Part shown: positions 23,071 through 31,232 of the stretch, piece by piece
How positions within the stretch are numbered: the stretch's first letter is position 1
Layout: each line of letters starts with the position of its first letter
NCBI RefSeq assembly: GCF_000413935.1
Contig: NZ_KE340376.1
Coordinates: 190,091 to 254,090 of the forward strand
From: Acinetobacter colistiniresistens
GTDB lineage: Bacteria; Pseudomonadota; Gammaproteobacteria; Pseudomonadales; Moraxellaceae
Length of the DNA: 64,000 bases
Direction: 5' to 3'
Position numbers and translations under genes: made by a program
The notes under the pieces: model-generated
Databases searched by the model: none
What the model was told of the DNA's origin: nothing
What the model saw: the letters and a program-made list of their open reading frames with translations, nothing else

Positions 23071-25476
23071 TTAGTTCTTATCTGGCAATGCATAAGCCAC
23101 GAGATAATCACCCATTTTGGTGCCGAATGAACCATGTCCACCCGCCATAATCACCACATACTGTTTGCCATTGGCTTCATAAGTCATTGGTGTTGCTTGT
23201 CCACCCGCAGGTAAACGTGCTTCCCATAACTTGTCACCATTTGAAACATTAAAGGCACGAATGTAATTGTCTTGTGTTGCACCAACAAACATGACATTAC
23301 CCGCAGTCGAAATCGAACCACCTAAACCAGGTACACCAATTTTCACTGGTGGTAATTGGAATAATGTTGGCAAGCTATCACGGATGGTACCAATACGTTT
23401 TTTCCAGACCACTTCATGGGTTTTTAAATCCACGCCAGCAACAAAGCCCCAGCCTGGTTGTTTACATGGCAAACCTAATGGAGAAAGGAACGGGCTAATA
23501 TCCACACCATATGGCGTGCCATACATCGGTTGCATACCATGCTCCGTACCAGCACCACGTGCAACGGCTTGGCGATTTGGATCTGCTGGAATTAAGCGAC
23601 TCACGAACGGCAAACCAATCGGGTTCATAACTGCAACCTGACGATCCGCATTTACAGACATACCCCCCCACTCAAATACCCCCAAGTTACCAGGGAATAC
23701 TAAAGTTCCGTTTTCAGAAGGTGGCGTATAAATACCGTCATAGTTCAAACTCTTAAATTTCACACGACACATCAACTGGTCAAACATGGTGGCACCCCAC
23801 ATGTCTTTATCCGTCAATTTGTCTTTTGGTGCTAAATCGAAGTCAGAGAACGGTTGAGTTTTTGAGTAGAACTCACCTTTGGTTTGAGGACCCCATTTCA
23901 CCGTTTGTGGAACAGGTTTCTCTGTAATCGGTACAATCGGCTGACCATTACGACGATCTAAAACAAAGGCATTCCCTGTTTTGGTCAATACATAAATCGC
24001 AGGGACTGTTTGACCTGATTTATCTTGAATATCGGCCAATGAAGGTTGTGATGGTACATCCATATCCCACAAATCATGATGTGTGGTTTGGAAGTGCCAG
24101 ACCAACTTACCTGTCGTTGCATTAATCGCCAGCATTGAGTTGGCATAACGCTCTTTCAACTCAGTACGGTCACCCCCCCAGATATCTGGTGTACCGACGC
24201 CTGTTGGTACATAGACGATATCCAGTTTTGAGTCATAGGCAAGCGGCGCCCAAGCATTAGGTGAGTTATGTACAAAAGTTGTGCCTTGACCAGGCATTGC
24301 ATTTGGATCAGCTGCACCTGTATCAAATACCCATAACAACTTACCCGTGTTGACATCATAACCACGGATTACACCTGAAGGCTCTTTATTCGAATGGTTA
24401 TCCGTTACAGAACCCGCAATCACCACCGTTGTACCAGAAACCACACCCGGAGAAGTTGGGTTATAACCACCCGGATAGGCGTATGGCATGAATTCCTGTA
24501 AGTTTACTTCACCGTTTTGACCAAAGTCAGAACATGCCTTACCTGTATCTGCATTCACAGCAACTAAACGTCCATCATTCACAGGTACAAATACTTTACG
24601 CGGACACTCAGTTGAACTCGACTTTTTCGCCTGTAAACTGGTTGCAAATTCAGTGGTATTGGCCGCATCGTAGTACATCACACCACGACAAGTTAAATGC
24701 TGGAAGGTTTTATCTGTTTTGAGTTTTGGATCAAAACGCCATTTTTCCTTACCTGTCGCAGGATCAATTGAAATTAAATGTTGATGTGGCGTACACATAA
24801 ACATGTTATTGCCAATCTTAATTGGCGTTACTTGGTTAGTGGTTTCACCTGAGTCATTTTCAGTGCGGAAATCACCGGTACGCAATGTCCAAGCCACTTT
24901 TAGATCTTTGACGTTTTTATCATTGATCTGTGTCAGTGGAGAATAACGCTCACCGCCCTGACTGCGGCCATACGCAGGCCAATCTTCAGGTGCAATCCCA
25001 TCCACCGCTTTCGCTTGTGCGGGTTGTGGTGTTTGAATCACCCCATTAATTTCTTGTGGGTCATTGAAGATCGAATACACCATCACCACAATCGCAATCG
25101 CCAAAGTCGATGAGAGCGCTACTTTACTTGAAGTGAGATTATCAATACCACGCGTTACCGCAGGAACCAGTAACCACAGCCCCAAAATACCGAGGATATC
25201 AAGACGTGGTGCAAGTGCCCAGAAATCCGTTCCGACTTCCCAAACACCCCAAACCACACTCCCTAACATCAATGCGGCATAGACCCATAACGGCCCTGAC
25301 GCTCGTTTATAGAGTTGTACCGCTACAATCAGTAACAGCACGCCTGCAATCACATAATAAAAAGACCCGCCAATTGCTGCGAGCCAGATACCACCAATCA
25401 GCAAGAACAATGCAATGAGGGAGATTATCACCACCGTCAATGTTCTAAGCCCAGATTTTGAAGCAGATTGATTCAT
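23071..25476 (-). CDS. gcd: Membrane-bound quinoprotein (PQQ) glucose dehydrogenase
   Basis: The start ATG 25476 (MNQSASKSGLRTL) gives 801 residues, the length of the A. calcoaceticus enzyme, which it resembles almost throughout; AAGGTGAT precedes it. Five transmembrane helices (about residues 10-140) anchor it, and the periplasmic part is an eight-bladed beta-propeller with tryptophan-docking repeats that holds PQQ and Ca2+ ('DWPAYGRSQGGERYSPL', 'NAWAPLAYD', 'TTHHDLWDMDVPSQP', 'GHGSFGTKMGDYLVAY'). It oxidises D-glucose to gluconolactone and passes electrons to ubiquinone. The OprB-type porin gene lies directly upstream and the two probably share transcripts. No pqqABCDE genes are in the window. 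Confidence 0.96.
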   Translation of the reverse strand: MNQSASKSGLRTLTVVIISLIALFLLIGGIWLAAIGGSFYYVIAGVLLLIVAVQLYKRASGPLWVYAALMLGSVVWGVWEVGTDFWALAPRLDILGILGLWLLVPAVTRGIDNLTSSKVALSSTLAIAIVVMVYSIFNDPQEINGVIQTPQPAQAKAVDGIAPEDWPAYGRSQGGERYSPLTQINDKNVKDLKVAWTLRTGDFRTENDSGETTNQVTPIKIGNNMFMCTPHQHLISIDPATGKEKWRFDPKLKTDKTFQHLTCRGVMYYDAANTTEFATSLQAKKSSSTECPRKVFVPVNDGRLVAVNADTGKACSDFGQNGEVNLQEFMPYAYPGGYNPTSPGVVSGTTVVIAGSVTDNHSNKEPSGVIRGYDVNTGKLLWVFDTGAADPNAMPGQGTTFVHNSPNAWAPLAYDSKLDIVYVPTGVGTPDIWGGDRTELKERYANSMLAINATTGKLVWHFQTTHHDLWDMDVPSQPSLADIQDKSGQTVPAIYVLTKTGNAFVLDRRNGQPIVPITEKPVPQTVKWGPQTKGEFYSKTQPFSDFDLAPKDKLTDKDMWGATMFDQLMCRVKFKSLNYDGIYTPPSENGTLVFPGNLGVFEWGGMSVNADRQVAVMNPIGLPFVSRLIPADPNRQAVARGAGTEHGMQPMYGTPYGVDISPFLSPLGLPCKQPGWGFVAGVDLKTHEVVWKKRIGTIRDSLPTLFQLPPVKIGVPGLGGSISTAGNVMFVGATQDNYIRAFNVSNGDKLWEARLPAGGQATPMTYEANGKQYVVIMAGGHGSFGTKMGDYLVAYALPDKN

Positions 25477-25507
25477 AAGATCACCTTGCATCTTTTATAT
25501 TTTGGAT

Positions 25508-25602
25508 CCATAAAAAGCAAAAAAGGTCTCTTTTTATGGTCGAGTTCAAATCACAACAACTTTGCAGATATCACCCATGTCTGGACTCAAGCTGCAAAGT
25601 TG
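25508..25602. promoter_or_regulatory. Two hairpins between oprB and gcd
   Basis: CCATAAAAAG (25508-25517) pairs with CTTTTTATGG (25530-25539), and CAACTTTGCAG (25557-25567) pairs with CTGCAAAGTTG (25592-25602). Both are perfect and lie in the 140-base gap of a same-strand gene pair. They may end or stabilise the oprB transcript, or set the oprB:gcd ratio. No strong U tract is present. Confidence 0.45.
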
Positions 25603-25616
25603 CCCGAGTATCGAAA

Positions 25617-26861
25617 TTAGAAAATGGTTTGGAACTTAATCCCGCCAACCCAAGTCTTATCACCATCTTTCAATGCACCCACATGATGGACATATTGAAT
25701 ATTTGGACGAATGGTCAACCAGTTGGTCGCATGAATGCCGTAATACAACTCGGTGTTATATTCATCATCCAGTAAACCATTATTTTTATCGTTGGCATGA
25801 ATGCGTGCGACGCCCAAAGCAAGTTCATCTTTAGGACGCTGATCAAATGGGCCTTTATAGATTAAACCAACATTTTGCATGTCTTTAACCGAATTGGTTT
25901 TAGAGTCGTGAACTGTAATATTCACAAAGCCCGTTAAACCACGATCAGACTGACCATCATGGCGAGTAAGCTGCTGCTTCGCTGTAAACCAGCCACCCTG
26001 TTTATGTCCAGTTCTGGCAGGATTTTCAATTTCAGCAGCATCAGCAGTACTATAGTAATAACCAAAACGATACTCGCCCGGTAAAGACTGCGCACTCAGT
26101 TTTGGGGTCCAGACCACTTCTGCTGGAATAATCGCGCCACGTGAACCATCTGTGCTCAGGTTAAAACCTTTGCCACGTTGCAAGTTTTCAGGGTTATATT
26201 CATATGCCCCGATTTGTGCGTATAGGTCTGGTTGCAAGTTGTATTTGACACGCAATGCCCATTGGCTTACTGGCCAGTTATACCATTGGTCACCAACCCA
26301 GTTACCCACCTGAGAACCACATAAGGCCAAGTTCTGGAAATCACAGTCAAAGCTATTGAAATCTTCACCTTCGCCAAAACGACCAACTTTGACATCCAAA
26401 GCCTGATCTAAAAATTTCTTTTTGATCCACAGGTCCGTTAGACGCCATGTTTGCCCACGCCCCCAGACTTCTTGCGCAGAACTAAGATGTCCTTGTAAGG
26501 CATCTGCAGTTTGAGACAACGACTGGCCATCACGATAGGTCACCGTGATTTGGGCTTCAGTATCTTGCCAACCTAAAATTTTATTCAGGTCGAAATGTGT
26601 ACCCAAAGCCAATTGTCCAGTGAACTCACTGCCATGGCTTGAGTGTTGTTTAGAATCTAAAACCCCTGCAAATTCACCAGTGTAATCAGCAGAAAATTTG
26701 TAACCCTGTTCTTGCAACGCAGTGCGTTGACCGTTCCAATCACCAAACAGCCATTGACCATTTGGATCAAATGCGGAAGAAGCTGCTTGAGTATGTTGTG
26801 TGAAAAGACTCAATGAGAGAACGGATAAACAGGAAACAATCATAGATTTAGAGATTGTCAT
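25617..26861 (-). CDS. oprB: OprB-family carbohydrate-selective porin
   Basis: A 414-residue outer-membrane protein with a signal peptide (MTISKSMIVSCLSVLSLSLF, cleavage after TQA-AS), the OprB start 'WLFGDWNGQRTALQEQGYKF', and many aromatic beta-strands ending in '-WVGGIKFQTIF' with terminal Phe. OprB porins form 16-stranded glucose-preferring channels. It is encoded immediately upstream of gcd, so the likely role is entry of glucose and related aldoses for oxidation in the periplasm. Its Shine-Dalgarno lies in the arm of a hairpin (26868-26901). Confidence 0.87.
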   Translation of the reverse strand: MTISKSMIVSCLSVLSLSLFTQHTQAASSAFDPNGQWLFGDWNGQRTALQEQGYKFSADYTGEFAGVLDSKQHSSHGSEFTGQLALGTHFDLNKILGWQDTEAQITVTYRDGQSLSQTADALQGHLSSAQEVWGRGQTWRLTDLWIKKKFLDQALDVKVGRFGEGEDFNSFDCDFQNLALCGSQVGNWVGDQWYNWPVSQWALRVKYNLQPDLYAQIGAYEYNPENLQRGKGFNLSTDGSRGAIIPAEVVWTPKLSAQSLPGEYRFGYYYSTADAAEIENPARTGHKQGGWFTAKQQLTRHDGQSDRGLTGFVNITVHDSKTNSVKDMQNVGLIYKGPFDQRPKDELALGVARIHANDKNNGLLDDEYNTELYYGIHATNWLTIRPNIQYVHHVGALKDGDKTWVGGIKFQTIF

Positions 26862-26867
26862 GTTTAC

Positions 26868-26901
26868 GTAACCTTTTATGTTATTGTGTATAAAAGGTTA
26901 C
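26868..26901 (-). promoter_or_regulatory. Hairpin enclosing the oprB Shine-Dalgarno
   Basis: Perfect 12-base inverted repeat GTAACCTTTTAT (26868-26879) / ATAAAAGGTTAC (26890-26901), ten-base loop. On the mRNA the proximal arm carries AAAAGG, the only Shine-Dalgarno-like sequence before the oprB ATG (about ten bases away). Folding should block initiation, which suggests translational control; a protein operator is the alternative. Confidence 0.55.
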
Positions 26902-26984
26902 TCTTATTTTTAAATTACAACTTATTCAAAATGTTAACAATCTGTACAATATTTTAACAATCAGTGATTAGTCGCACATATTTT

Positions 26985-28103
26985 CTACCATTTACCCTCA
27001 CCCAAACCCTGACCAATAAAAGCATACTTCATTTGTGAACGAGAAAATTTGATTGGGCAGGCCAACTGAGGCTCAGTTTGTGCTGCATTTTCCGATAATG
27101 GGACTTCTACCACCCAACCCCGTTGCTGCGCGATGGGCGAGACCAATGCCTCATCCAGACTGAGTACAGGTTCAACACAGATATCCAGACGTTGGAACAA
27201 ATGTTGCCATGCAGCAAAATCTTGGGTTTGAAACTTTTCCTGCAAGGCTTGTTTCACCGCTTGTCGATCTTCTGGATCAAAGGATGTCCCTTTGGCAAGC
27301 AGTACAGGTAACTCTAAAGCTGTAGCCAGACCCGCCATAAATTGTGGCTCTAAACTCCCCACCGAGAAGCAACGTCCATCTTTGGTTTGGTAATAATCAT
27401 AGAAGCTTGCACCATTCAGCATGCCAGCTTCAGGCGCTTGTGGCGTTTGTCCAGCCAGACTAGCTGAAGCGGCCATACTATTCAGACTCGCTACACAATC
27501 CGTCATGGAAATATCAAGATATTGCCCAAGACCACTGCGTTGCCGCTCAACCACAGCAGCAAGAATACCAATCACCGCATGCAAAGAGCCGCCCGCCACA
27601 TCTGCAATTTGAATCCCCAGTGGTGGTGGACCACTATCCTGACGACCGCTATGCCCCGACACGCCTGCTAGTGCTAAATAGTTAATATCATGTCCTGCCC
27701 GATCTTTATATGTTCCCGTCTGACCATAGCCTGTAATGGAACAGTAGATTAAACGCGGATTAATCTCAGCTAAAGTCTCATAATCCAAGCCTAAACGGCG
27801 CATTACATCAGGACGAAATTGCTCCAGCACAATATCAAACTCAGAGATTTTATTTTTGATCAGTTCAATATTAGCGGCATCTTTCAGATCGAGTGCAATC
27901 GACTGTTTATTTCGATTCAGATAACTATGTGCAGTGGCCTGACCGTTAGCATAAGGTGGCATAATCCTTACCAGATCGGGACGCGTCGGTGATTCCACAT
28001 GGATAACTTCTGCACCCATGTCCGCAAGGTACATACTGGCAAATGGTCCTGGTAACAAAGTCGAAAAGTCGAGGACTTTCAATCCCTTTAGTGCAGATGG
28101 CAT
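26985..28103 (-). CDS. CaiB/BaiF family CoA-transferase or alpha-methylacyl-CoA racemase
   Basis: The 372-residue protein starts MPSALKGLKVLDFSTLLPGP and shows the class III CoA-transferase pattern: 'ADMGAEVIHVES' (about 27-38), 'LNRNKQSIALDLK', 'NPRLIYCSITGYGQ', and G-H-D-I-N-Y-L-A with the aspartate that forms the acyl-CoA intermediate in transferases and is also conserved in racemases (about residue 143). 'GIQIADVAGG' follows. Racemase or transferase cannot be told apart here. It is divergent from an AraC regulator and could be its target. Confidence 0.82.
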   Translation of the reverse strand: MPSALKGLKVLDFSTLLPGPFASMYLADMGAEVIHVESPTRPDLVRIMPPYANGQATAHSYLNRNKQSIALDLKDAANIELIKNKISEFDIVLEQFRPDVMRRLGLDYETLAEINPRLIYCSITGYGQTGTYKDRAGHDINYLALAGVSGHSGRQDSGPPPLGIQIADVAGGSLHAVIGILAAVVERQRSGLGQYLDISMTDCVASLNSMAASASLAGQTPQAPEAGMLNGASFYDYYQTKDGRCFSVGSLEPQFMAGLATALELPVLLAKGTSFDPEDRQAVKQALQEKFQTQDFAAWQHLFQRLDICVEPVLSLDEALVSPIAQQRGWVVEVPLSENAAQTEPQLACPIKFSRSQMKYAFIGQGLGEGKW

Positions 28104-28250
28104 AATATTTTTTACTCAATTTGTTTAAATTTTCTTTTATACTAGGTGTGGATAAACACAAAAACAATGTCATGTTCAGCCATTTACCTTGATAGTTTCG
28201 GCAATTTAACATGTATACAAGGCGCAATTATTTTTCTTGTCAATTGCCAT

Positions 28251-28518
28251 AGGGCTTGTTAATTGATCATATATATGTTGCGTTGTTGGCAAAAATTTTA
28301 TCAGACGAGGCATGAAACGACAGGAATGATAATTCATTTCCGAGTTTTATAACGATGTATGAGGAAATTTTTGTTACAACCCTACGGGACAAAGGCATTT
28401 TTTGATGCTACTGCGTTATGTCATGCTCATTTAGAAGTACTAAATTTCACAAGCCACGCCTTGTACCATCTAAAAAATGTCTATTGTCGCAGCTATATCT
28501 GATCAACTAACAAGCCCT
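28251..28518. mobile_element. MITE-like palindromic element in the CoA-transferase/AraC intergenic region
   Basis: The outer 19 bases at 28251-28269 and 28500-28518 are inverted repeats with one mismatch, and similarity continues for about 32 bases with a few changes and one single-base gap. Weaker inverted similarity extends further inward (for example CGAGGCATG near 28306 against CAAGGCGTG on the other strand). No transposase frame is inside. Terminal inverted repeats, about 268 bp length and palindromic interior fit a non-autonomous element. I see no convincing target duplication. It occupies most of the 478-base gap 28104-28581, which otherwise holds no gene. Confidence 0.55.
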
Positions 28519-28581
28519 TTTTATTTTAGACGGTTATTTAGGTCAATTATCGTGAATAGTAAAGAAACTGAAGGATTCAAT

Positions 28582-29595
28582 ATGAGCCGTGATACGATCA
28601 GCATCCACTTCGTGAATGCGGCTTTAACAGGTGTTAAACGCCTAGGCATGGACGTTGAAACATTACTTTCACATGTCGGCATAGAAGCAGAACTACTCCG
28701 CCAACCGAAGGCTAGAATCTCTCCAGAGCAATACACCCGTTTTATAAAAATGCTATGGATGGTCACCCAAGACGAACATGTCGGTTTTGATATACAACCA
28801 CGTCGTTTAGGTACTTTTGCCATCATGTGCCAATTGATTATCCATTCTAAAACGCTTGGGCAGGCACTGGAACTCTCCTCTCAATTTTACAAACTGTTTG
28901 GAGATGAGTGGGCTGTCAGCTTAGAGCGTGATAAACATGAAGCACGTTTGGTGCCACACATTCCCAAAGCTTTAGACCCAGATCACTTTATTACTGAAAG
29001 TATGTTGATGATCTGGCATGGTCTTGCGTCATGGTTAATTGAACGTCGTCTACCTTTGGAGCGCGTGCATTTTGGTTATGAGCGTCCAAATCATGCCGAT
29101 GAATATGATGCCTTGTTCTTTGCACCTGTGATGCAATTCGATGCACCACGCACCGAAATTACCTTTGCTGCCGATTATCTTGATCTCCCGATTCGTCAAG
29201 ATGAAAAGACTTTAGAAGAATTCCTGAAAGCAGCACCTGCACAATTATTAGTGAAGTTCAAAAATACCAACTCATTGACTTCACGTATTCGCGATGTATT
29301 GAAGAGTCAAATTGGTGAAGAAATGCCAACGCTCAACGATGTGGCAGCAATGTTGTATTTATCACCACAAACCTTACGTCGTCGCTTGGCTGCCGAAGGT
29401 AAAAGCTATCAGGGTGTTAAAGATGCCTTGCGTCGTGATGCGGCGATTCACCTGTTACTTACGCCAAATCTCACCCTTGAAGATGTGGCACAACAAGTGG
29501 GCTTTAGTGAAACCAGTACTTTCCACCGTGCCTTTAAGAAATGGACAGGTGTGACACCAGGTTTATATCGTCAGTTACACGGTCATCACAACTAA
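28582..29595 (+). CDS. AraC-family transcriptional regulator
   Basis: The start ATG 28582 is preceded by GAAGGA at seven-base spacing; the frame upstream of it runs through the MITE-like element and is not family-like. The 337-residue protein has an N-terminal arabinose-binding-like domain of the OruR/ArgR_III type (PF12625 class, about residues 20-205) and a C-terminal AraC DNA-binding domain with two helix-turn-helices: 'LNDVAAMLYLSPQTLRRRL' and 'LEDVAQQVGFSETSTFHRAF', closing with 'KKWTGVTPGLYRQ'. The ligand is unknown. Divergent position suggests control of the CoA-transferase gene. A second member of the same subfamily is at 54591. Confidence 0.9.
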   Translation: MSRDTISIHFVNAALTGVKRLGMDVETLLSHVGIEAELLRQPKARISPEQYTRFIKMLWMVTQDEHVGFDIQPRRLGTFAIMCQLIIHSKTLGQALELSSQFYKLFGDEWAVSLERDKHEARLVPHIPKALDPDHFITESMLMIWHGLASWLIERRLPLERVHFGYERPNHADEYDALFFAPVMQFDAPRTEITFAADYLDLPIRQDEKTLEEFLKAAPAQLLVKFKNTNSLTSRIRDVLKSQIGEEMPTLNDVAAMLYLSPQTLRRRLAAEGKSYQGVKDALRRDAAIHLLLTPNLTLEDVAQQVGFSETSTFHRAFKKWTGVTPGLYRQLHGHHN

Positions 29596-29602
29596 TCGTT
29601 TC

Positions 29603-29640
29603 AATGCAGTGTTTAACGTTATGTCGTTGAACACTGCATT
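29603..29640 (+). terminator. Terminator of the AraC gene
   Basis: AATGCAGTGTTTAAC (29603-29617) pairs with GTTGAACACTGCATT (29626-29640) with a single wobble pair, eight bases after the stop, followed by TTAAA. Confidence 0.65.
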
Positions 29641-29689
29641 TTAAATATGCTAATAATCAAGCAGACCTCTACAATTTGCTTGAATAACA

Positions 29690-30175
29690 ATGATCATTAA
29701 AAAAGCTGACTTTTCTCACCCACAAGTTCAAAATTTGATTTATATCCATTTGCATGGCCTACATCAAAATACCCCACTTGAACATAGTTTTGCATTAGAC
29801 CTCAGCAGTCTGCAAAAAGATTCAATTAGCGTCTATACCTTATGGAACGATAATGAATTACTGGGCTGTGGTGCAATCCAAGAATTGACACCCGATCATG
29901 CAGAAATCAAATCTATGCGGACGCATCCTGCCTATTTGCGCCAAGGTGTGGCAGCACAATTGCTTGAGTTTTTACTAAAACTTGCTCAAGAGCGTCAATA
30001 TCAAAAAGTCAGTTTAGAAACGGGAAAAGACGTTCACTTTGATGCAGCAATCAAACTTTATAAGAAGTTTGGTTTTGTTGAAGGTGCAGCTTTCGCAGAA
30101 TATACCGAATCAGCCTACAACCAATTCTTTCATTTAGATTTATCGAATGAGTCCATAAACTCAAGCTTGAAATGA
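29690..30175 (+). CDS. GNAT-family N-acetyltransferase
   Basis: A 161-residue GCN5-type acetyltransferase. The acetyl-CoA pyrophosphate loop is 'RTHPAYLRQGVAAQLLEFLL' (about 82-101) in its R-x-x-G-V-A form, preceded by 'AEIKSMR' on strand 4, and followed by 'LYKKFGFVEGAAFAEY', the usual C-terminal half. It resembles PaiA/YsnE-like small acetyltransferases; substrate unknown. It ends two bases before the end of the convergent Nudix gene. Confidence 0.87.
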   Translation: MIIKKADFSHPQVQNLIYIHLHGLHQNTPLEHSFALDLSSLQKDSISVYTLWNDNELLGCGAIQELTPDHAEIKSMRTHPAYLRQGVAAQLLEFLLKLAQERQYQKVSLETGKDVHFDAAIKLYKKFGFVEGAAFAEYTESAYNQFFHLDLSNESINSSLK

Positions 30176-30176
30176 T

Positions 30177-30608
30177 CTACGCATTGAATAGCCATTGCTC
30201 AATGCCTTTTGGATAAACAGGATATTGAGTGAGTGCGATTTGTTCTCGACTCAGCCACTGTGCGATATAGGTATGTCCATTGGTTTCGCAACCCTGTATC
30301 TCATGTCGCTGATACATATGCGAGTCTACAAATTCAGCATCATATACAAACACAATTTCATGGCCTTGCTGCCCATCAAAGCTAAATATATTTTCTATGA
30401 CGCAGATAAGTTTAGGCTGGGTCAATTGCTGCTGAATTTCCTCTTCGACTTCTCGTTCTATCGCCTCTACAGAAGTTTCCCCAAACTCAATCCCACCACC
30501 AATGGGTCTGAAAAAATATTCATCCTTATTGGGATCATACGCTTTTGCAAGTAACACCTTGTCATTATGACGAAATAGACATAAAGCTTTGGCACGGATA
30601 AATGTCAT
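30177..30608 (-). CDS. Nudix hydrolase
   Basis: The 143-residue protein contains a full Nudix box, G-x5-E-x7-R-E-x-x-E-E, read as GGIEFGETSVEAIEREVEEE at about residues 38-57. This binds Mg2+ and hydrolyses a nucleoside diphosphate linked to another group. The substrate cannot be read. Its ATG overlaps the stop of the upstream P-loop gene by four bases (ATGA), so the two are co-translated. Confidence 0.9.
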   Translation of the reverse strand: MTFIRAKALCLFRHNDKVLLAKAYDPNKDEYFFRPIGGGIEFGETSVEAIEREVEEEIQQQLTQPKLICVIENIFSFDGQQGHEIVFVYDAEFVDSHMYQRHEIQGCETNGHTYIAQWLSREQIALTQYPVYPKGIEQWLFNA

Positions 30609-31147
30609 TGTTTCGCCTCAATCTGCTGTAAAAATGCAGCAGCCTGCTGAGGTGAAGTCAGATGAATGAACCGAATATGCTGATAGTCTGGATGTTGCAT
30701 CATGGCTAAATATCGTTGCTTATTTTGCGGATATTTCTGCAACATCCAAAGAAAAATCGATTTTTTGGAAAACATCATTTTCCAACTTTCTCTGTTGTTC
30801 GAATCTTCCCACAATCGTTTTCGACTCAAAGCCCGCCACAAAGTTCGTTTTGTCAGTCGATATAAATTGATCGAAAATGAATAATCCAACCAGATCACCG
30901 TATCGACCTTAGACCAAATCATATCGACACTACGCGTATACAGATTATCAATCACCCAACCTGCCTGAGCCGCGTCCATACTCGATTTGAGCTTACAAAA
31001 AAATTCATCATGGGGCGATTCTTGCCAATCATCCAGCCAAAGTAAATTATCCAGTTCGATGTAGTGTAATTGTTGTTTTTGCGCCAACTGTCGAGCAAAC
31101 GTAGACTTCCCCGAACCTGTGGTACCAATAATATTAATAAATTTCAT
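30605..31147 (-). CDS. P-loop NTPase, adenylate-kinase-like (FlaR/topology-modulation type)
   Basis: Start ATG 31147 is chosen; a TTG-initiated extension to 31189 crosses a hairpin. The 180-residue protein has Walker A G-T-T-G-S-G-K-S-T at residues 7-15, 'YIELDNLLW' as an acceptor-binding strand, 'WVIDNLYTRS' and 'DTVIWLDYSF' as the Walker B-like strand, then an arginine-rich lid (KRTLWRALSRKRLW). This is the layout of small kinase-like ATPases once named DNA topology modulation protein FlaR. The phosphate acceptor is unknown. It forms a two-gene unit with the Nudix hydrolase. Confidence 0.83.
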   Translation of the reverse strand: MKFINIIGTTGSGKSTFARQLAQKQQLHYIELDNLLWLDDWQESPHDEFFCKLKSSMDAAQAGWVIDNLYTRSVDMIWSKVDTVIWLDYSFSINLYRLTKRTLWRALSRKRLWEDSNNRESWKMMFSKKSIFLWMLQKYPQNKQRYLAMMQHPDYQHIRFIHLTSPQQAAAFLQQIEAKQ

Positions 31148-31184
31148 TTTTTTATGCGCATTATAAAAATGGCAGGTGAGTTTA

Positions 31185-31226
31185 TACAACTTGCATCGGC
31201 TTGTGAATCCGCAGATGCAAGTTGTA
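31185..31226 (-). terminator. Hairpin after the deiminase-like gene
   Basis: TACAACTTGCATC / GATGCAAGTTGTA, 13 base pairs with a 16-base loop, starting seven bases after the stop on the reverse strand. No U tract follows, so it may be a stability hairpin rather than an efficient terminator. Confidence 0.45.
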
Positions 31227-31232
31227 AATCAA

